Positions 27,656-38,838 of a stretch of 41,822 nt of DNA are shown here, one piece after another. Position numbers and translations under genes: made by a program. The number at the start of each line of letters is the position of its first letter. The first letter of the stretch is position 1. Origin of the DNA: Novipirellula caenicola (GTDB lineage: Bacteria; Planctomycetota; Planctomycetia; Pirellulales; Pirellulaceae); the NCBI RefSeq assembly GCF_039545035.1, contig NZ_BAABRO010000034.1:1-41822 (forward strand), given 5' to 3'. The notes under the pieces were generated by a model that searched no databases, was not told the DNA's origin, and saw nothing but the letters and a program-made list of their open reading frames with translations.

Positions 27656-30600
27656 ATGCTTGAATTTTCACGTAACCGATACGAGTCACACCTGATGTCC
27701 CTATCAACCCGCAATTGGTGGCAGCGAACGCTGTTGACGCTTGATCAGTTGACGGATGGGACTCGGAGTATCATCAAGGGGCCGGTGTCTCGCCGCTCGT
27801 GGCAGCGTGGAATCGATCTAGCGCCGCTGGAACCCCGTATTTTGTTTAGTGCTGCGCCCATGGACGTGGCTGCAATGGAATCGGTCGACGATTCCGCGGT
27901 GATGGTAGCCGAGGTTGACGCCGGGGCGACTGATTCAGCCGCTGCGGATGGGGCATCGCAAAATCAAACCACTCAAACCGCGTTTGAGATCGTGGTTCTG
28001 GATTCACGAGTCCAGAATCTAGACCAACTGCTCCAGGATTTGGGGCAATCCGAGCGAAATATCGAATTTTTTGTGTTGGACGCCGAGCGTGACGGCGTCG
28101 ATCAAATCAGCGACATCCTGGGTTCGCGTACGAATGTATCGTCGCTGCACATCGTCTCGCACGCCGAAGACTTTGCCGTGCGGTTGGGCAACACTTGGCT
28201 GGCCAGCGAGAATTTAGACGGATATGCCGGAACGATTGCGGGATGGCACTCCGCGTTGACCAGTGATGCCGACATCCTGTTTTATGGATGTGACTTGGCA
28301 TCCGGTGAGAGCGGCCGCAGCTTGATTGACGCAGTCAGCACCTTAACCGGGGCCGATGTCGCCGCCAGCGATGACGACACGGGATATGCCGACTTTGGTG
28401 CCGATTGGGACTTGGAATATCGCACCGGGGCGATCGAGTCAGATATCGCGTTTAGTGCCGAAGTGCAACAGAATTGGGTCGGCAAGTTGGCCACGATCAC
28501 GGTCGACACATTGGTCGACGAGCAAATCGCCAATGGTCTGACCTCGTTTCGCGAAGCGATCACATTAGCGACCGCCGGGGACACCATTGTGCTCGGTGCA
28601 GGCACTTACAATCTGACCATTGACACGCTTGAGATCAACAAGAACTTGACGATTACCGGCGCGGATGCGCGTTCGACAATCATCGACGGCAGTGCGTTAG
28701 GCAAACGCGTCTTTGAACTGCAAGGAACCAGTGTGGTCACGATGTCGTCGATGACGATCCAAGGTGGCGATGAGAGCAACGGTGGCGGGATCTACGTCAA
28801 TGATTCAAGCACGTTGAATCTATCGGACGCTGTGCTGCAGAACAATTCAAGTAATGATGGCGGTGCGATTCACGTCCATGGAACTGCCAACTTACAACGT
28901 GTATTGTTGTTCAATAACAATGCTTCGGGCAAAGGGGGGGCGATCAATTTCCACGGCGCCGATGGTGGATCGTTAACCAACGTTACCATCAGTGGTAATA
29001 CGGCTAGCAGCGATGGCGGTGGCCTGTACACCGATACCAATATCACGATCACCAATTCAACGATCACATTGAACACAGGTGATAAAGGCGGAGGGATCTT
29101 CAACAGTGGTGCGGTGGTAACGATATCCAACACGATCGTGGCGGGAAACACCGGAGTCAACGGCAATGCCGATGTGATGGGGGCGTTTTCCAGCAACGGA
29201 TTCAACTTGATTCAAACGGTGGGTTCGGCGACTGGATTCGGTTCCGATATCACTGGAGTGAATCCCAATCTCGCCGCGCTCGCAAACAACGGCGGGCCGA
29301 CAAACACGCATGCAATTGGTACAAGCAGTGCCGCCTACAACGCAGGCACCGCAACCGGTGCCCCTTCAGTCGATCAGCGCGGCGTATCCCGGAATGGGAC
29401 GATTGATATCGGAGCCTATGAGCACATCGCGGTTTCCAGCATCCTGCTCAGCACCGATGAAACCGTGTCGGGCAGCGGAGCCCCCGGGTTATCCGGTTGG
29501 GATGCGGGTGAGGTGATTGATTTTGGAAGCATCAATAGCCTCGATCCTGTGGCAGGCACGACCGACGGCACTTTTTCAAGCTACTTCAATCTGTCCTCGT
29601 TCGTCACCGGCAGCGCCGATATCGAGGCGCTGCATTACGTGACCGAAGACATCACGATTGGCCAAAACACCACGATTACGTTGCAAGCAGGCGACGTTCT
29701 ATTTGCCACAGCCAACACCGAGAATCTCGTTAGCACGAATTCATTAACGGTCTCAAGCAGAGATTTGGTGATCTTTCGTCCTGACGTTGTCGGCGATTAC
29801 AGTCAAGGGACATTCCAAATCCTGCTAGACAATCCGACGGGATACAGTTTCCACGCGGTCACCTTGATTACCCAGAACACACTTGTCGGTGACGTCATGC
29901 TCGCCAAAGGGAGCTTCCTATTGGCGCATTCCGATGAGGATCATGAACATAAAATTCGATACTACACTCCGGATAACGTCGGAAACGGATCCACGTCGGG
30001 AACGTTACAAACGCTGATCAGCGAAACATCGATTTTGGACGGCGAGATTCAAGGGCTGGAACTAATCGAACAGAGCGTTGATGTCGGCGGGCATACGCTT
30101 AGCGCGGGTGAAATTTTAGTTTCGCTCAGAGATGGCGGCACCGTAGGCAGCAACAACGTTGCAGTGACTGGCAACGACATTTTTTCGCTCTCGGTGACTA
30201 CCACCGACTTGGGATCCCCGTCATCCAACTTTACCGCCACGCTTGTCATGGATGGTTCGGATGTGGGGTTGAATACGTCGTCCGAGAAGATCTATGGTTT
30301 TTCATTGTCGAGACCTATGGCGGATGCGAACACCGCTCCCGTGATCAGTAGCAACGGAGGCGGTGCAACGGCAGCGATCAACGTCATCGAAAACACCGTC
30401 GCGGTGACAACCGTCGCAGCAACGGATTCTGATGTTCCGGCGCAAACGTTGACGTATTCGATCAGCGGTGGAGCGGATGCGACGAAATTTACGATCAACA
30501 GCTCGACGGGTGAATTGAGCTTCGTGACACCACCCAACTATGAAGTTCCCGGGGACGTTGGCGGCGACAATGTGTACGAAGTTACGGTTTCGGTCAGTGA

Positions 30601-33600
30601 TGGCACCCATTCGGACAGCCAAGCGATCACCGTGACCGTGACCGATGCCGACGAAACATTGTCGGCATCAAATGAGTTTTTGGTCAACGACGAAGTCGGC
30701 GATCAACAGATCACCAGCGCCGAAGACCGTGGCAATCAACAGGCGGTGTCGATGGCCGCCGATGGCAGTTACGTCGTCGTGTGGACCAGTCTGAACCAAG
30801 ACGGATCAGGCAAGGGGGTCTATGCCCAGCGATTTGACGCAAGCGGATCGGCGATCACGTCCGAGTTTCGCGTCAACGAAACGATCACTAACGATCAACA
30901 ATGGGCCAGCGTGGCATCGGCGTTCGACGGCACGTTTGTGGTGACGTGGACAAGCAATCAAGGAGCGACCGGGGACGACATTTATTACCGGCGATTCGCT
31001 GCCGATGGCACGGCGTTGACAGGCGAACTGGTTGCTAACACCACCACATCGGGAACTCAAAAGAATTCGATCATCGACATGAACAGCCTCACCGGCGAAT
31101 TCGTGATCGCTTGGCAGGGCAACGGAACCCAGAGCGGTGAGAGCGATTCGGCGGGCATCTTTGCTCAACGGTTCGATGCCGACGGAGCCGCAGTCGACAG
31201 CGAATTCCGGGTCAACAGCAGCACGTTCGGAACCCAATACGATGCTGCGATTTCGGTCAATACCAACGGCGACTTCGTCATCGCTTGGGACGATTCGTCG
31301 GGAGTTCATTTCCAACGATTCGACAGCAGCGGCAGTGAACAGGGCAGCCAAGAAACGGTATCAGGTAGCACCTACGCTGGCAACGCTGCCTTGGCGATGC
31401 ACAGCGACGGGTCGTTTGTCATCGTGTGGCGGCAATCAGGCACCCTGACTCCTAACGATGTTTATCTGCAGCGGTACAACAGTGCAGGAAACACGGTTGG
31501 CTCGACGCAAACGGTCGCGACCACCTCTAGCTTTGATCAAGAAGATCCTTCGATCGCGATGGACGAAAATGGAAACTTCATCGTCGTTTGGGAGGGCTAC
31601 GGATCGCAGTCCGGACAATCCGATTCGTCGGGAGTCTTCGGCCAGAAGTACCTTGCCGATGGCACAGAAATTGGTAACGAATTCCGAGTGAACGAGAGTA
31701 CTTCTGGCACGCAGAGCAGGGCTTCGGTTGCGATGCTGGATGTCAACAATTTCGTCGTCGCATGGAGTGGGGCTGGGGATCAAACCGGTGAAGTTGACTC
31801 CAGCGGCGTCTTCGCTCGGCAATATGGAACCGCAGGGACGAATACCGCTCCCACCGTCACGCTGACCAACAAACTCGCCTCGTTGGCGGAAGATGCCGAC
31901 ACCGGCTCGAGTATCAAGATTTCGGATATCGTGATCGCCGACGACGGCAACGGGACCAATGTGCTTTCGTTGACGGGGGATGACGCCGGCATGTTTGAGA
32001 TTGTCGGTGGTAACGAATTACACTTAAAAGCGGGTGTGACGCTCGACTTCGAGACCAATCCCTCGCTTGAGGTAACGGTCCAAGTGGATGATTCGCAAAT
32101 TGGCGTCACGTTTGAGGATTCGGATTCACTTTCCATCTCGATTACGAATGTCAACGAAGCGCCCACGGTCACGCTGACTCCCGTCGTCACAACAATGGGC
32201 GAGAATACCGACACCAGTTCGGGCAGCACGAAAGTCGCCGACATTGCCATCACCGATGATGGAACGGGTACGAATGATCTTTCGCTGACGGGTGACGATG
32301 CCGCCATGTTTGAGATCGTCGGCGGTAACGAATTGCACTTAAAAGCGGGTGTGACGCTCGACTTTGAAACCAATCCCTCGCTTGATGTCACCGTGCGTGT
32401 CGATGACACGTCCATCACGGGAAATCCAGACGACTTTGCCGCCTATTCGGTATCGATCACCAACCAGAACGACGCACCGGTGATCGGCGGAACGGCCAAC
32501 CATACGATGAACGACAACGCCACCAAGGCGGTGTTTGACAGCCTCACGATCACCGATGTGGACGGCGACAATGTGACGATCGCCATCACACTAAGCGGCG
32601 GAAACACCAATGGATCCTTTACCACAGCGTCACTGGTGGTCAGCGGATTCAGCGATGATGGTGGCGGCGTCTACTCGCGAACCGCTTCCACGGCGGCAGC
32701 GGCCCAATCCGCGATTCGCCAATTGGTATTTGATCCGACCGAAAACCAAGCGGCCGTCGGCACCGCGACCTCCACCACAATCAACATTACCGTGGCCGAT
32801 GCATCCACGGATCACTCGAAAAACATTGTCGTGGACGCCACTTCCATCAACGATGTCGCCACGGGAAAACCTGCCATCGTCGGAGTCGCAGCTCAGGGAC
32901 AAACATTGTCCGCCGACACCAGCGGCATTGCCGATGCAGATGGCTTAGGCAGCTTTGTCTATCAATGGACGCGTGACGGCAGCGCGATTGCCGGTGCCAC
33001 CGCAAGCACCTACACCCTTTCGGCTGCGGATGTTGGTCATGCGATGCGAGTTTCGGTTAGTTTTACAGACGCCCTCGGATCCGCCGAAGGACCGTTGGTC
33101 AGCAACGCGACCGCAAACGTGGTGGGCGTCAACACCGCTCCGGTGATGACCAATACGCACGTCACTGTGGTTTCGGGCCAGCGATCGGAATTTGGATCCA
33201 ACGTGTTCCGAAGCAATGCCGTCGACATTGATGGCGATGCATTGACGGCCGTGTTGGTGACGCCGCCGGCAAGCGGCAGTTTGACCGTCGATCCGAGTGG
33301 CCAATTTGTTTACACATCGGACTCGGGATTTACCGGAACGGTCAGTTTTCAGTGGAAGGCGAACGATGGAGCCAGCGACAGCAACGTTGCGACGGTGGTG
33401 ATCAACGTGCTTCCCGCAGCGATTCCGTTGCCACCGCCGCCGAGCACCACGCCCGAACCAGACACCCGGCCGGAACCCGAAGTGGACGATGGTAATAGCG
33501 ATAGCGAAAACGACGCAGACAACGATTCCGAAAGCGAAACGGCCAATGTCAGCAACGTTGACATGGCGGGAATGCAGAGCGAACAAGAGGAGCGGTTCAG

Positions 33601-34129
33601 CGACACGAGTGAAACGCAAAACGTGATCGAGTTTTTGCAAACCGACGATGAACCATCGGACAATGTTGCCGTGTTTACGGTTCAGTCCACCAACCAAATC
33701 ATGATCGATGCCGAAGGCGACGAGGGTGGCCAGTATCGCACCGATGCATCGACGCTAAATCAACGAACCGGCACCGATGCGGAATTCAGCGAGTTGGCGA
33801 TCCAGCCGATTTCGGTGGCCGACTATGCGTTGCTGACTCGCCCCGGTGAGATGTGGGATCAGCTAGACAACTATCAAAAGCAACTCGATAGCCAAATCCA
33901 AGGCGACTTGATTGTCGTAGGAACCGCCGGAGCGGCGGCATCGAGCTTTACGGTCGGGATTGTGGCATGGGCACTTCGCAGCGGCTTCCTGGTTTCAGGA
34001 CTGCTTGCACACATGCCGGCATGGCGAGCGGTCGACCCTTTGCTGATCATGCAAGGCGTCGGGGTCAGTGACGATGGGGAATCACTCGAAGAATTGATGG
34101 ACCGCCGTAACCAAGAGATTGACGAGTAG
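27656..34129 (+). CDS. Giant LEPR/DUF4347/cadherin-like surface protein, likely secretion substrate
   Basis: The 2157-residue product starts at ATG 27656. The N-terminus carries a planctomycete LEPR motif ([11 protein letters not shown], 58-68), with no ordinary signal peptide. Then follow DUF4347 (about 109-277, with [15 protein letters not shown] and [12 protein letters not shown]), a right-handed beta-helix of the polymorphic-repeat type (about 278-590), an unclassified region (to about 890), a cadherin module (to about 1000), seven repeats of the DGxFVVxW...FxADG type that fit one seven-bladed propeller (about 1002-1392), two near-identical cadherin-like modules, further Ig-like modules, a Pro/Asp-rich linker (about 1925-1965) and a C-terminal hydrophobic segment (about 2083-2130) ending in [12 protein letters not shown] and an acidic tail. 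It is divergent to the TolC/SecA-like operon and 17 bases before a kinase gene. An adhesive role is inferred. Confidence 0.92.
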   Translation: MLEFSRNRYESHLMSLSTRNWWQRTLLTLDQLTDGTRSIIKGPVSRRSWQRGIDLAPLEPRILFSAAPMDVAAMESVDDSAVMVAEVDAGATDSAAADGASQNQTTQTAFEIVVLDSRVQNLDQLLQDLGQSERNIEFFVLDAERDGVDQISDILGSRTNVSSLHIVSHAEDFAVRLGNTWLASENLDGYAGTIAGWHSALTSDADILFYGCDLASGESGRSLIDAVSTLTGADVAASDDDTGYADFGADWDLEYRTGAIESDIAFSAEVQQNWVGKLATITVDTLVDEQIANGLTSFREAITLATAGDTIVLGAGTYNLTIDTLEINKNLTITGADARSTIIDGSALGKRVFELQGTSVVTMSSMTIQGGDESNGGGIYVNDSSTLNLSDAVLQNNSSNDGGAIHVHGTANLQRVLLFNNNASGKGGAINFHGADGGSLTNVTISGNTASSDGGGLYTDTNITITNSTITLNTGDKGGGIFNSGAVVTISNTIVAGNTGVNGNADVMGAFSSNGFNLIQTVGSATGFGSDITGVNPNLAALANNGGPTNTHAIGTSSAAYNAGTATGAPSVDQRGVSRNGTIDIGAYEHIAVSSILLSTDETVSGSGAPGLSGWDAGEVIDFGSINSLDPVAGTTDGTFSSYFNLSSFVTGSADIEALHYVTEDITIGQNTTITLQAGDVLFATANTENLVSTNSLTVSSRDLVIFRPDVVGDYSQGTFQILLDNPTGYSFHAVTLITQNTLVGDVMLAKGSFLLAHSDEDHEHKIRYYTPDNVGNGSTSGTLQTLISETSILDGEIQGLELIEQSVDVGGHTLSAGEILVSLRDGGTVGSNNVAVTGNDIFSLSVTTTDLGSPSSNFTATLVMDGSDVGLNTSSEKIYGFSLSRPMADANTAPVISSNGGGATAAINVIENTVAVTTVAATDSDVPAQTLTYSISGGADATKFTINSSTGELSFVTPPNYEVPGDVGGDNVYEVTVSVSDGTHSDSQAITVTVTDADETLSASNEFLVNDEVGDQQITSAEDRGNQQAVSMAADGSYVVVWTSLNQDGSGKGVYAQRFDASGSAITSEFRVNETITNDQQWASVASAFDGTFVVTWTSNQGATGDDIYYRRFAADGTALTGELVANTTTSGTQKNSIIDMNSLTGEFVIAWQGNGTQSGESDSAGIFAQRFDADGAAVDSEFRVNSSTFGTQYDAAISVNTNGDFVIAWDDSSGVHFQRFDSSGSEQGSQETVSGSTYAGNAALAMHSDGSFVIVWRQSGTLTPNDVYLQRYNSAGNTVGSTQTVATTSSFDQEDPSIAMDENGNFIVVWEGYGSQSGQSDSSGVFGQKYLADGTEIGNEFRVNESTSGTQSRASVAMLDVNNFVVAWSGAGDQTGEVDSSGVFARQYGTAGTNTAPTVTLTNKLASLAEDADTGSSIKISDIVIADDGNGTNVLSLTGDDAGMFEIVGGNELHLKAGVTLDFETNPSLEVTVQVDDSQIGVTFEDSDSLSISITNVNEAPTVTLTPVVTTMGENTDTSSGSTKVADIAITDDGTGTNDLSLTGDDAAMFEIVGGNELHLKAGVTLDFETNPSLDVTVRVDDTSITGNPDDFAAYSVSITNQNDAPVIGGTANHTMNDNATKAVFDSLTITDVDGDNVTIAITLSGGNTNGSFTTASLVVSGFSDDGGGVYSRTASTAAAAQSAIRQLVFDPTENQAAVGTATSTTINITVADASTDHSKNIVVDATSINDVATGKPAIVGVAAQGQTLSADTSGIADADGLGSFVYQWTRDGSAIAGATASTYTLSAADVGHAMRVSVSFTDALGSAEGPLVSNATANVVGVNTAPVMTNTHVTVVSGQRSEFGSNVFRSNAVDIDGDALTAVLVTPPASGSLTVDPSGQFVYTSDSGFTGTVSFQWKANDGASDSNVATVVINVLPAAIPLPPPPSTTPEPDTRPEPEVDDGNSDSENDADNDSESETANVSNVDMAGMQSEQEERFSDTSETQNVIEFLQTDDEPSDNVAVFTVQSTNQIMIDAEGDEGGQYRTDASTLNQRTGTDAEFSELAIQPISVADYALLTRPGEMWDQLDNYQKQLDSQIQGDLIVVGTAGAAASSFTVGIVAWALRSGFLVSGLLAHMPAWRAVDPLLIMQGVGVSDDGESLEELMDRRNQEIDE

Positions 34130-34146
34130 GAAAGCACGGGAAAAAC

Positions 34147-37101
34147 ATGAACCTATTACAACGTATACCAATCCGTATCCGCATCTCGTTCGGTCTTGTC
34201 GGACTGATGACCGGAAGTCTGCTAGTCGCCAGCGCCGTCGGTTTCTTTCCCAATGAACAGGAAGAGATCTTGCGAGGCCGTGCCAAATTGTGTGAATCGC
34301 TTGCGATTAGCGGTACCGCAATGGCGGCGTCGGGGCAAGTCGATTCGCTGCATGTGACGTTGGCGTCGATCGTCCAAAGGGACCCGCAAGTGCTATCGAT
34401 TGGATTGCAAAACATCGATGGCCAAACGGTGGTTTCCGCAGGCCCGCACGATGAAACGTGGGATCCCGAAGTTAAAAACGGGATGAACCAAATGCAGGTG
34501 CCGATCTTTCGCTATGGCAAACAGTGGGGCGAATTGCAAGTTGCCTTTGAACCGACCGGCGGTTTATTGGGGTTGGATCACTGGGCACCGGCTTGGTTGT
34601 TGATCGTTTTGATCCCCGCATGTTTGCTGCAATTTTCGTTTTTCTTGCGTAAAACACTCGAGAACCTTGATCCCTCCGGAGCGGTGCCGACGCATGTCGA
34701 AAAGGCGTTGGATACGTTTACGGTCGGATTGTTCTTGTTGAATTCACGCGATCGTGTGCTGTTTGCCAACCAGCGTCTAGCGACGCTTCTGGGCTGTACG
34801 TCGGACGAATTGGTCGGAAAACGAACCAACGAACTGCAGTGGATCCTGCCGTCGGATTCGTCACAAACGCTGCCTTGGAACGATGCCAAGGAATCCAATG
34901 ATTCAGTGAATGATCGAATTTTGCATTTTGAACGTGATGGTCGCATGTTGACCTTCAGTGTGAACTGCACGCCGATCACGGGACAAGGTTTTTTGGCGAC
35001 GTTTGACGACATCACGTTGATCGAAGAGAACAAGGTCCAATTGGCGAATGCTCGCGACGAAGCACAGCACGCCAACGAAGCCAAGAGTGCGTTTTTGGCC
35101 AACATGAGTCACGAGATTCGGACGCCGCTGAACGCCGTACTCGGTTTTACCGACGTGCTGCGTCGTGGATTGGTTACCAATTCGGACGAAGCGATCGGAC
35201 ACCTGAACATGATCCACAACAGCGGCGAGCATCTGCTGAAGTTAATCAACGACATCCTCGACCTTTCCAAGATCGAAGCAGGTCGTTTGCAGGTCGAAAT
35301 GATCGACACCAATATTCACGAGACGATCTCGACAGTGGCGAGTGTGCTGCAAGAGCGTGCGCTCGAGAAGAACTTGGAAGTGCAAGTAGAATTCAATTCA
35401 CCAATGCCTCGTACCATGCAAACCGATCCGACACGGTTGCGGCAGGTCATCACCAATTTGATTGGCAATGCGATCAAGTTCACCGACGAAGGCGCAGTGA
35501 AAATCATTGCCGAAGTGGTGCACCAAGATGGATCGACGCCGACACTGCAAATCGCGGTCGTCGACAGCGGCATTGGGATGACGCCCGAACAGCAAAGCAA
35601 GATTTTTCAATCGTTTGTCCAAGCCGACAGTTCGACCACGCGTAAATATGGCGGTACGGGATTGGGATTGTCGATTAGCCGCCGCTTGACCGAAGCGATG
35701 GGAGGCGATCTGACCGTGACCAGCGAAGTCAATGTCGGCAGCACGTTCACGATCACGTTGCCAGTCGAGCCTGATGCGATGGAGGATGTGATCACTCCGG
35801 AAGAAATCCTGTCACAAGCAAACCAGAGTGCTGCGGCCGTATCGGCCAATGGACTGATCCGGCTGCCCGCATTGCCGGTGCTGGTCGTCGACGATGGCGA
35901 AGCCAACCGGCGACTGATCGAATTGGTGCTCACTCGTGCCGGCGCGGTGGTGACAAGTGCCGAAAATGGTCTTGAAGCGATCCGATTGATCAGTGAATCT
36001 GATTTCTCGCTTGTGTTGATGGACATGCAAATGCCGGTGCTGGATGGTTACACCGCCACACGACGTTTGCGTGAATGTGGGGTGACGACACCGATCATCG
36101 CATTGACCGGAAACGCGATGAAGGGCGACCGCGAGAAATGTCTCGAAGCGGGCTGCGACGACTTCTTGACCAAACCGGTCAACATCGACGAACTGCTCAG
36201 CCACGCGCAAGCTTATCTTGGCGAGTGCGATGCCGACGATCCAGAGACATCCTCATTCACCGACGCCTCAACCGCGGCCCATCCGCTGATCGCGGACGCA
36301 GTGTCAACGGATCAGCAACCATCGGTTCCGCCGACTAGCGAAGCGTCGACCGAGGATTCATCATCGGCCGAATCGTCGACCGAGGCAACGAAATTGCGAT
36401 ACGATGGCGCATCACCAATCCATCCCACGTTGCCGATGGACGATCCCGACTATCGGGCGATCACCACTGATTTCGTTTCGCGGCTGGACAAACGGTTGCA
36501 GGCGATGGAAGACGCCATTGCCAACGACGATTTCGAAACGCTCCGAGCCGAAGCACACTGGTTGAAAGGTTCCGGTGGAACCGTTGGCTTGGGGGTGTTC
36601 ACCGAATCTGCGGCAAAGCTCGAACACGGAGCCGGCCAATTCGAGCGTTCTCAGTTGGAGCGTCTGCTTGACGAGATTCGTGATTTGCAGCGGCGAATCG
36701 TGATCCCGGCCGTGGACTGTGCCGATCCGCCGCAACCACCAGCAAAATTGGCCGTTCCTGAACCTCAATCCCCGGATGACCAACCGGTTGGGGATCCGAT
36801 CTATTCGACACTGCCGCTGGATGATCGTGAGTTTTGTGAAATCATCATCGATTTTGTACGGCGATTGGATCCTCAGATTGCCGAGATGCGGCGGTTGGCG
36901 GCAGTCGACGCGATGAATGAATTGGTCGATCTGGCACACTGGTTAAAGGGAGCCGGAGGAACCGTCGGATACAGCGAGTTCACATCGCCTGCGTCCGCTT
37001 TGGCCGAAGCCGCACGATCGGGTAGCCAAACCGAATGCGAAAAGTGCATCGACGTGATCGCGTCGATTCGCCAGCGATTAGTGGTCCCCGTGTTGGAATG
37101 A
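34147..37101 (+). CDS. Hybrid sensor histidine kinase with receiver and two Hpt domains
   Basis: ATG 34147 lies 17 bases after the giant gene, so the two are probably co-transcribed. The 984-residue product has two membrane helices (about 13-34 and 146-167) around an extracytoplasmic sensor of about 110 residues, a PAS-like domain (about 180-290), HisKA with SHEIRTPLN (His322), a catalytic domain with [18 protein letters not shown] and [10 protein letters not shown], a receiver with LMDMQMP (Asp626), and two histidine phosphotransfer domains, each with AHWLKGxGG (His804 and His931). All phosphorelay residues are present. Phosphate would pass from His322 to Asp626 and on to an Hpt. The next gene downstream codes for a receiver-HD-GYP protein that is the obvious final acceptor. 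The sensed signal is unknown. The tandem Hpt at the C-terminus is unusual. Confidence 0.94.
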   Translation: MNLLQRIPIRIRISFGLVGLMTGSLLVASAVGFFPNEQEEILRGRAKLCESLAISGTAMAASGQVDSLHVTLASIVQRDPQVLSIGLQNIDGQTVVSAGPHDETWDPEVKNGMNQMQVPIFRYGKQWGELQVAFEPTGGLLGLDHWAPAWLLIVLIPACLLQFSFFLRKTLENLDPSGAVPTHVEKALDTFTVGLFLLNSRDRVLFANQRLATLLGCTSDELVGKRTNELQWILPSDSSQTLPWNDAKESNDSVNDRILHFERDGRMLTFSVNCTPITGQGFLATFDDITLIEENKVQLANARDEAQHANEAKSAFLANMSHEIRTPLNAVLGFTDVLRRGLVTNSDEAIGHLNMIHNSGEHLLKLINDILDLSKIEAGRLQVEMIDTNIHETISTVASVLQERALEKNLEVQVEFNSPMPRTMQTDPTRLRQVITNLIGNAIKFTDEGAVKIIAEVVHQDGSTPTLQIAVVDSGIGMTPEQQSKIFQSFVQADSSTTRKYGGTGLGLSISRRLTEAMGGDLTVTSEVNVGSTFTITLPVEPDAMEDVITPEEILSQANQSAAAVSANGLIRLPALPVLVVDDGEANRRLIELVLTRAGAVVTSAENGLEAIRLISESDFSLVLMDMQMPVLDGYTATRRLRECGVTTPIIALTGNAMKGDREKCLEAGCDDFLTKPVNIDELLSHAQAYLGECDADDPETSSFTDASTAAHPLIADAVSTDQQPSVPPTSEASTEDSSSAESSTEATKLRYDGASPIHPTLPMDDPDYRAITTDFVSRLDKRLQAMEDAIANDDFETLRAEAHWLKGSGGTVGLGVFTESAAKLEHGAGQFERSQLERLLDEIRDLQRRIVIPAVDCADPPQPPAKLAVPEPQSPDDQPVGDPIYSTLPLDDREFCEIIIDFVRRLDPQIAEMRRLAAVDAMNELVDLAHWLKGAGGTVGYSEFTSPASALAEAARSGSQTECEKCIDVIASIRQRLVVPVLE

Positions 37102-37272
37102 GTTGTTACGCGACGCCGCGGCGTTGGCGGTCGGCATAATCAGAACCACCGCTTCATTTAACCTGATCCAACGACGAATCCGACGCCACCGCGTCTGCAT
37201 CGCCGAGGCGTGCTTAGGTGTAAGCCATGCTATAAGAGCTTAAAATTTCTTTTACGCATTGTGACCCCGGCC

Positions 37273-38493
37273 ATGATCAGCCCAACCGCTTCCTCGCCCA
37301 CGCACGCCCACCCGCTTTCCGGCGCAACGGTCCCACTTGGTACGCATGTTGCCGCAAAGAATGCGACGCACTTGTCGGGCAAAATCATGATCGTCGACGA
37401 CGAAATTGCGAACGTCTTGGTCGCCAAAAAGCATCTCGAGCAAGCTGGGTACAGTTCGTTCGAAATGACCACGGATTCTTCGGTTGCGCTCAACTTGATC
37501 TGTGCAAACCGTCCCGATGTGGTCCTGCTTGACATCAACATGCCCGACGTCGATGGGATCACGATCCTTCGCCAATTACGCGAGCGTCCTGAGTTTCGCC
37601 ATTTGCCGGTGCTGATTCTGACGGCCAACAGCGAGGCGGAAGTCAAGCTGAAGTGTTTGGACCTGGGCGCGACCGACTTTTTGGTCAAGCCCGTCGATCC
37701 CATGGAACTTGCACCTCGCGTACGCAACGCTTTGTTGACGAAATCGTTTCAAGACCAACTGCAACAACACGCTTCGCAGTTAGAAGAAAAAGTCCAGCAG
37801 CGTACACAAGAACTCGAGCGATCACGCCGCGAAGTGATCTATTGCTTGGCGCGTGCGGCCGAGTTGCGAGACAACGACACTGGAAACCACGTGATTCGAG
37901 TCGGACGATTTGCCGGACTGATTGCCGAGCAGCTTGGATTGCCCAATTGGTATGTCGAAGATGTCGAGTTAGCGGCCCAATTGCATGACGTCGGTAAGAT
38001 CGCGGTTCCCGATGCGATTTTGCTGAAACCGGGACGGATCGAACCCGAAGAATTCGAACTGATCAAAAATCACATTCGCAACGACGGCCCGAGCATCGAG
38101 CCGCACTCTGGCGAGGATGCGGTAACCATGCGACGGCACGTTGAAATCGGTGCAAAGATGTTGCAGGACGGCAGTTCGCTGATGCGATTGGCGGCCAGCA
38201 TCGCGATGACCCATCATGAAAAGTTTGACGGCAGCGGTTTCCCGGCCGGATTGGTTGGCGAAGCGATCCCGTTGGAAGGTCGGATCACTGCGGTGGCCGA
38301 CGCCTATGACGCATTAGCTTCGGACCGACCGTACAAGCAGTCGCTACCGCGGACCACCTGCTTCGAGATCCTCGACCAACAGCGTGGCAAGCACTTTGAT
38401 CCCGCGGTACTGGACGCGTTCTTTCGAGCCTCGCGAGACATCGTGCAAGTTCAAGTTGAGTTCATGGACTTCTGCACGCCTGCACCTGCCTAA
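37273..38493 (+). CDS. Response regulator with HD-GYP (cyclic-di-GMP phosphodiesterase-type) output
   Basis: I chose ATG 37273; GTG 37261 and GTG 37210 are in frame and possible, and no ribosome site decides. The 406-residue protein has a receiver domain (about 37-155; phospho-acceptor Asp87 in LLDINMPDVDG, Lys in DFLVKPVDP), a coiled-coil linker (QLEEKVQQRTQELERS), and an HD-GYP domain with LHDVGKIAVPD (His238, Asp239) and HHEKFDGSGFP (from 314). The tyrosine of the GYP signature is phenylalanine. The metal-binding histidines and aspartate are present, so hydrolysis of cyclic di-GMP is likely from family knowledge. It lies 171 bases after the hybrid kinase gene on the same strand, and its receiver probably gets phosphate from the kinase's Hpt domains. 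The target may be the surface protein's secretion or release (inference). Confidence 0.92.
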   Translation: MISPTASSPTHAHPLSGATVPLGTHVAAKNATHLSGKIMIVDDEIANVLVAKKHLEQAGYSSFEMTTDSSVALNLICANRPDVVLLDINMPDVDGITILRQLRERPEFRHLPVLILTANSEAEVKLKCLDLGATDFLVKPVDPMELAPRVRNALLTKSFQDQLQQHASQLEEKVQQRTQELERSRREVIYCLARAAELRDNDTGNHVIRVGRFAGLIAEQLGLPNWYVEDVELAAQLHDVGKIAVPDAILLKPGRIEPEEFELIKNHIRNDGPSIEPHSGEDAVTMRRHVEIGAKMLQDGSSLMRLAASIAMTHHEKFDGSGFPAGLVGEAIPLEGRITAVADAYDALASDRPYKQSLPRTTCFEILDQQRGKHFDPAVLDAFFRASRDIVQVQVEFMDFCTPAPA

Positions 38494-38524
38494 TTCAATT
38501 CAGTCAGCAACAGCCATTTACTTC

Positions 38525-38662
38525 ACCCTCCCGCTGGGAGGGTCGACCGCAGGATGCGGTCGGGGAGGGCTGGTGAAACCATGCTGGCACGTTCCATCTC
38601 TAACACTGCGAACCCCACCCAGAGCCGGCTGCCGCCGACTCTGACCTCCCCAAAGGGGAGGT
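38525..38662. repeat. 138-bp triple-hairpin repeat, copy 1
   Basis: The unit begins with ACCCTCCC-gct-GGGAGGGT (8-bp arms), continues with CGACCGCA-gga-TGCGGTCG (8-bp arms) and ends with ACCTCCCC-aaa-GGGGAGGT (8-bp arms). It lies between the convergent HD-GYP and UDP-glucuronate decarboxylase genes and may help end both transcripts. Confidence 0.92.
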
Positions 38663-38674
38663 AAACTCTGCTTT

Positions 38675-38812
38675 ACCCTCCCGCTGGGAGGGTCGACCGC
38701 AGGATGCGGTCGGGGAGGGCTGGTGAAACCATGCTGGAACGTTCCATCTCTAACACTGCGAACCCCACCCAGAGCCGGCTGCCGCCGACTCTGACCTCCC
38801 CAAAGGGGAGGT
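38675..38812. repeat. 138-bp triple-hairpin repeat, copy 2 (plus a remnant to 38837)
   Basis: Nearly identical to copy 1 and 150 bases from it; one difference is 'ctggcacg' against 'ctggaacg'. A third, degraded start (CCCCTCCCGCTGAGG, 38824-38838) runs into the stop region of the next gene. Confidence 0.92.
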
Positions 38813-38838
38813 GAATTTAGTTTCCCCTCCCGCTGAGG

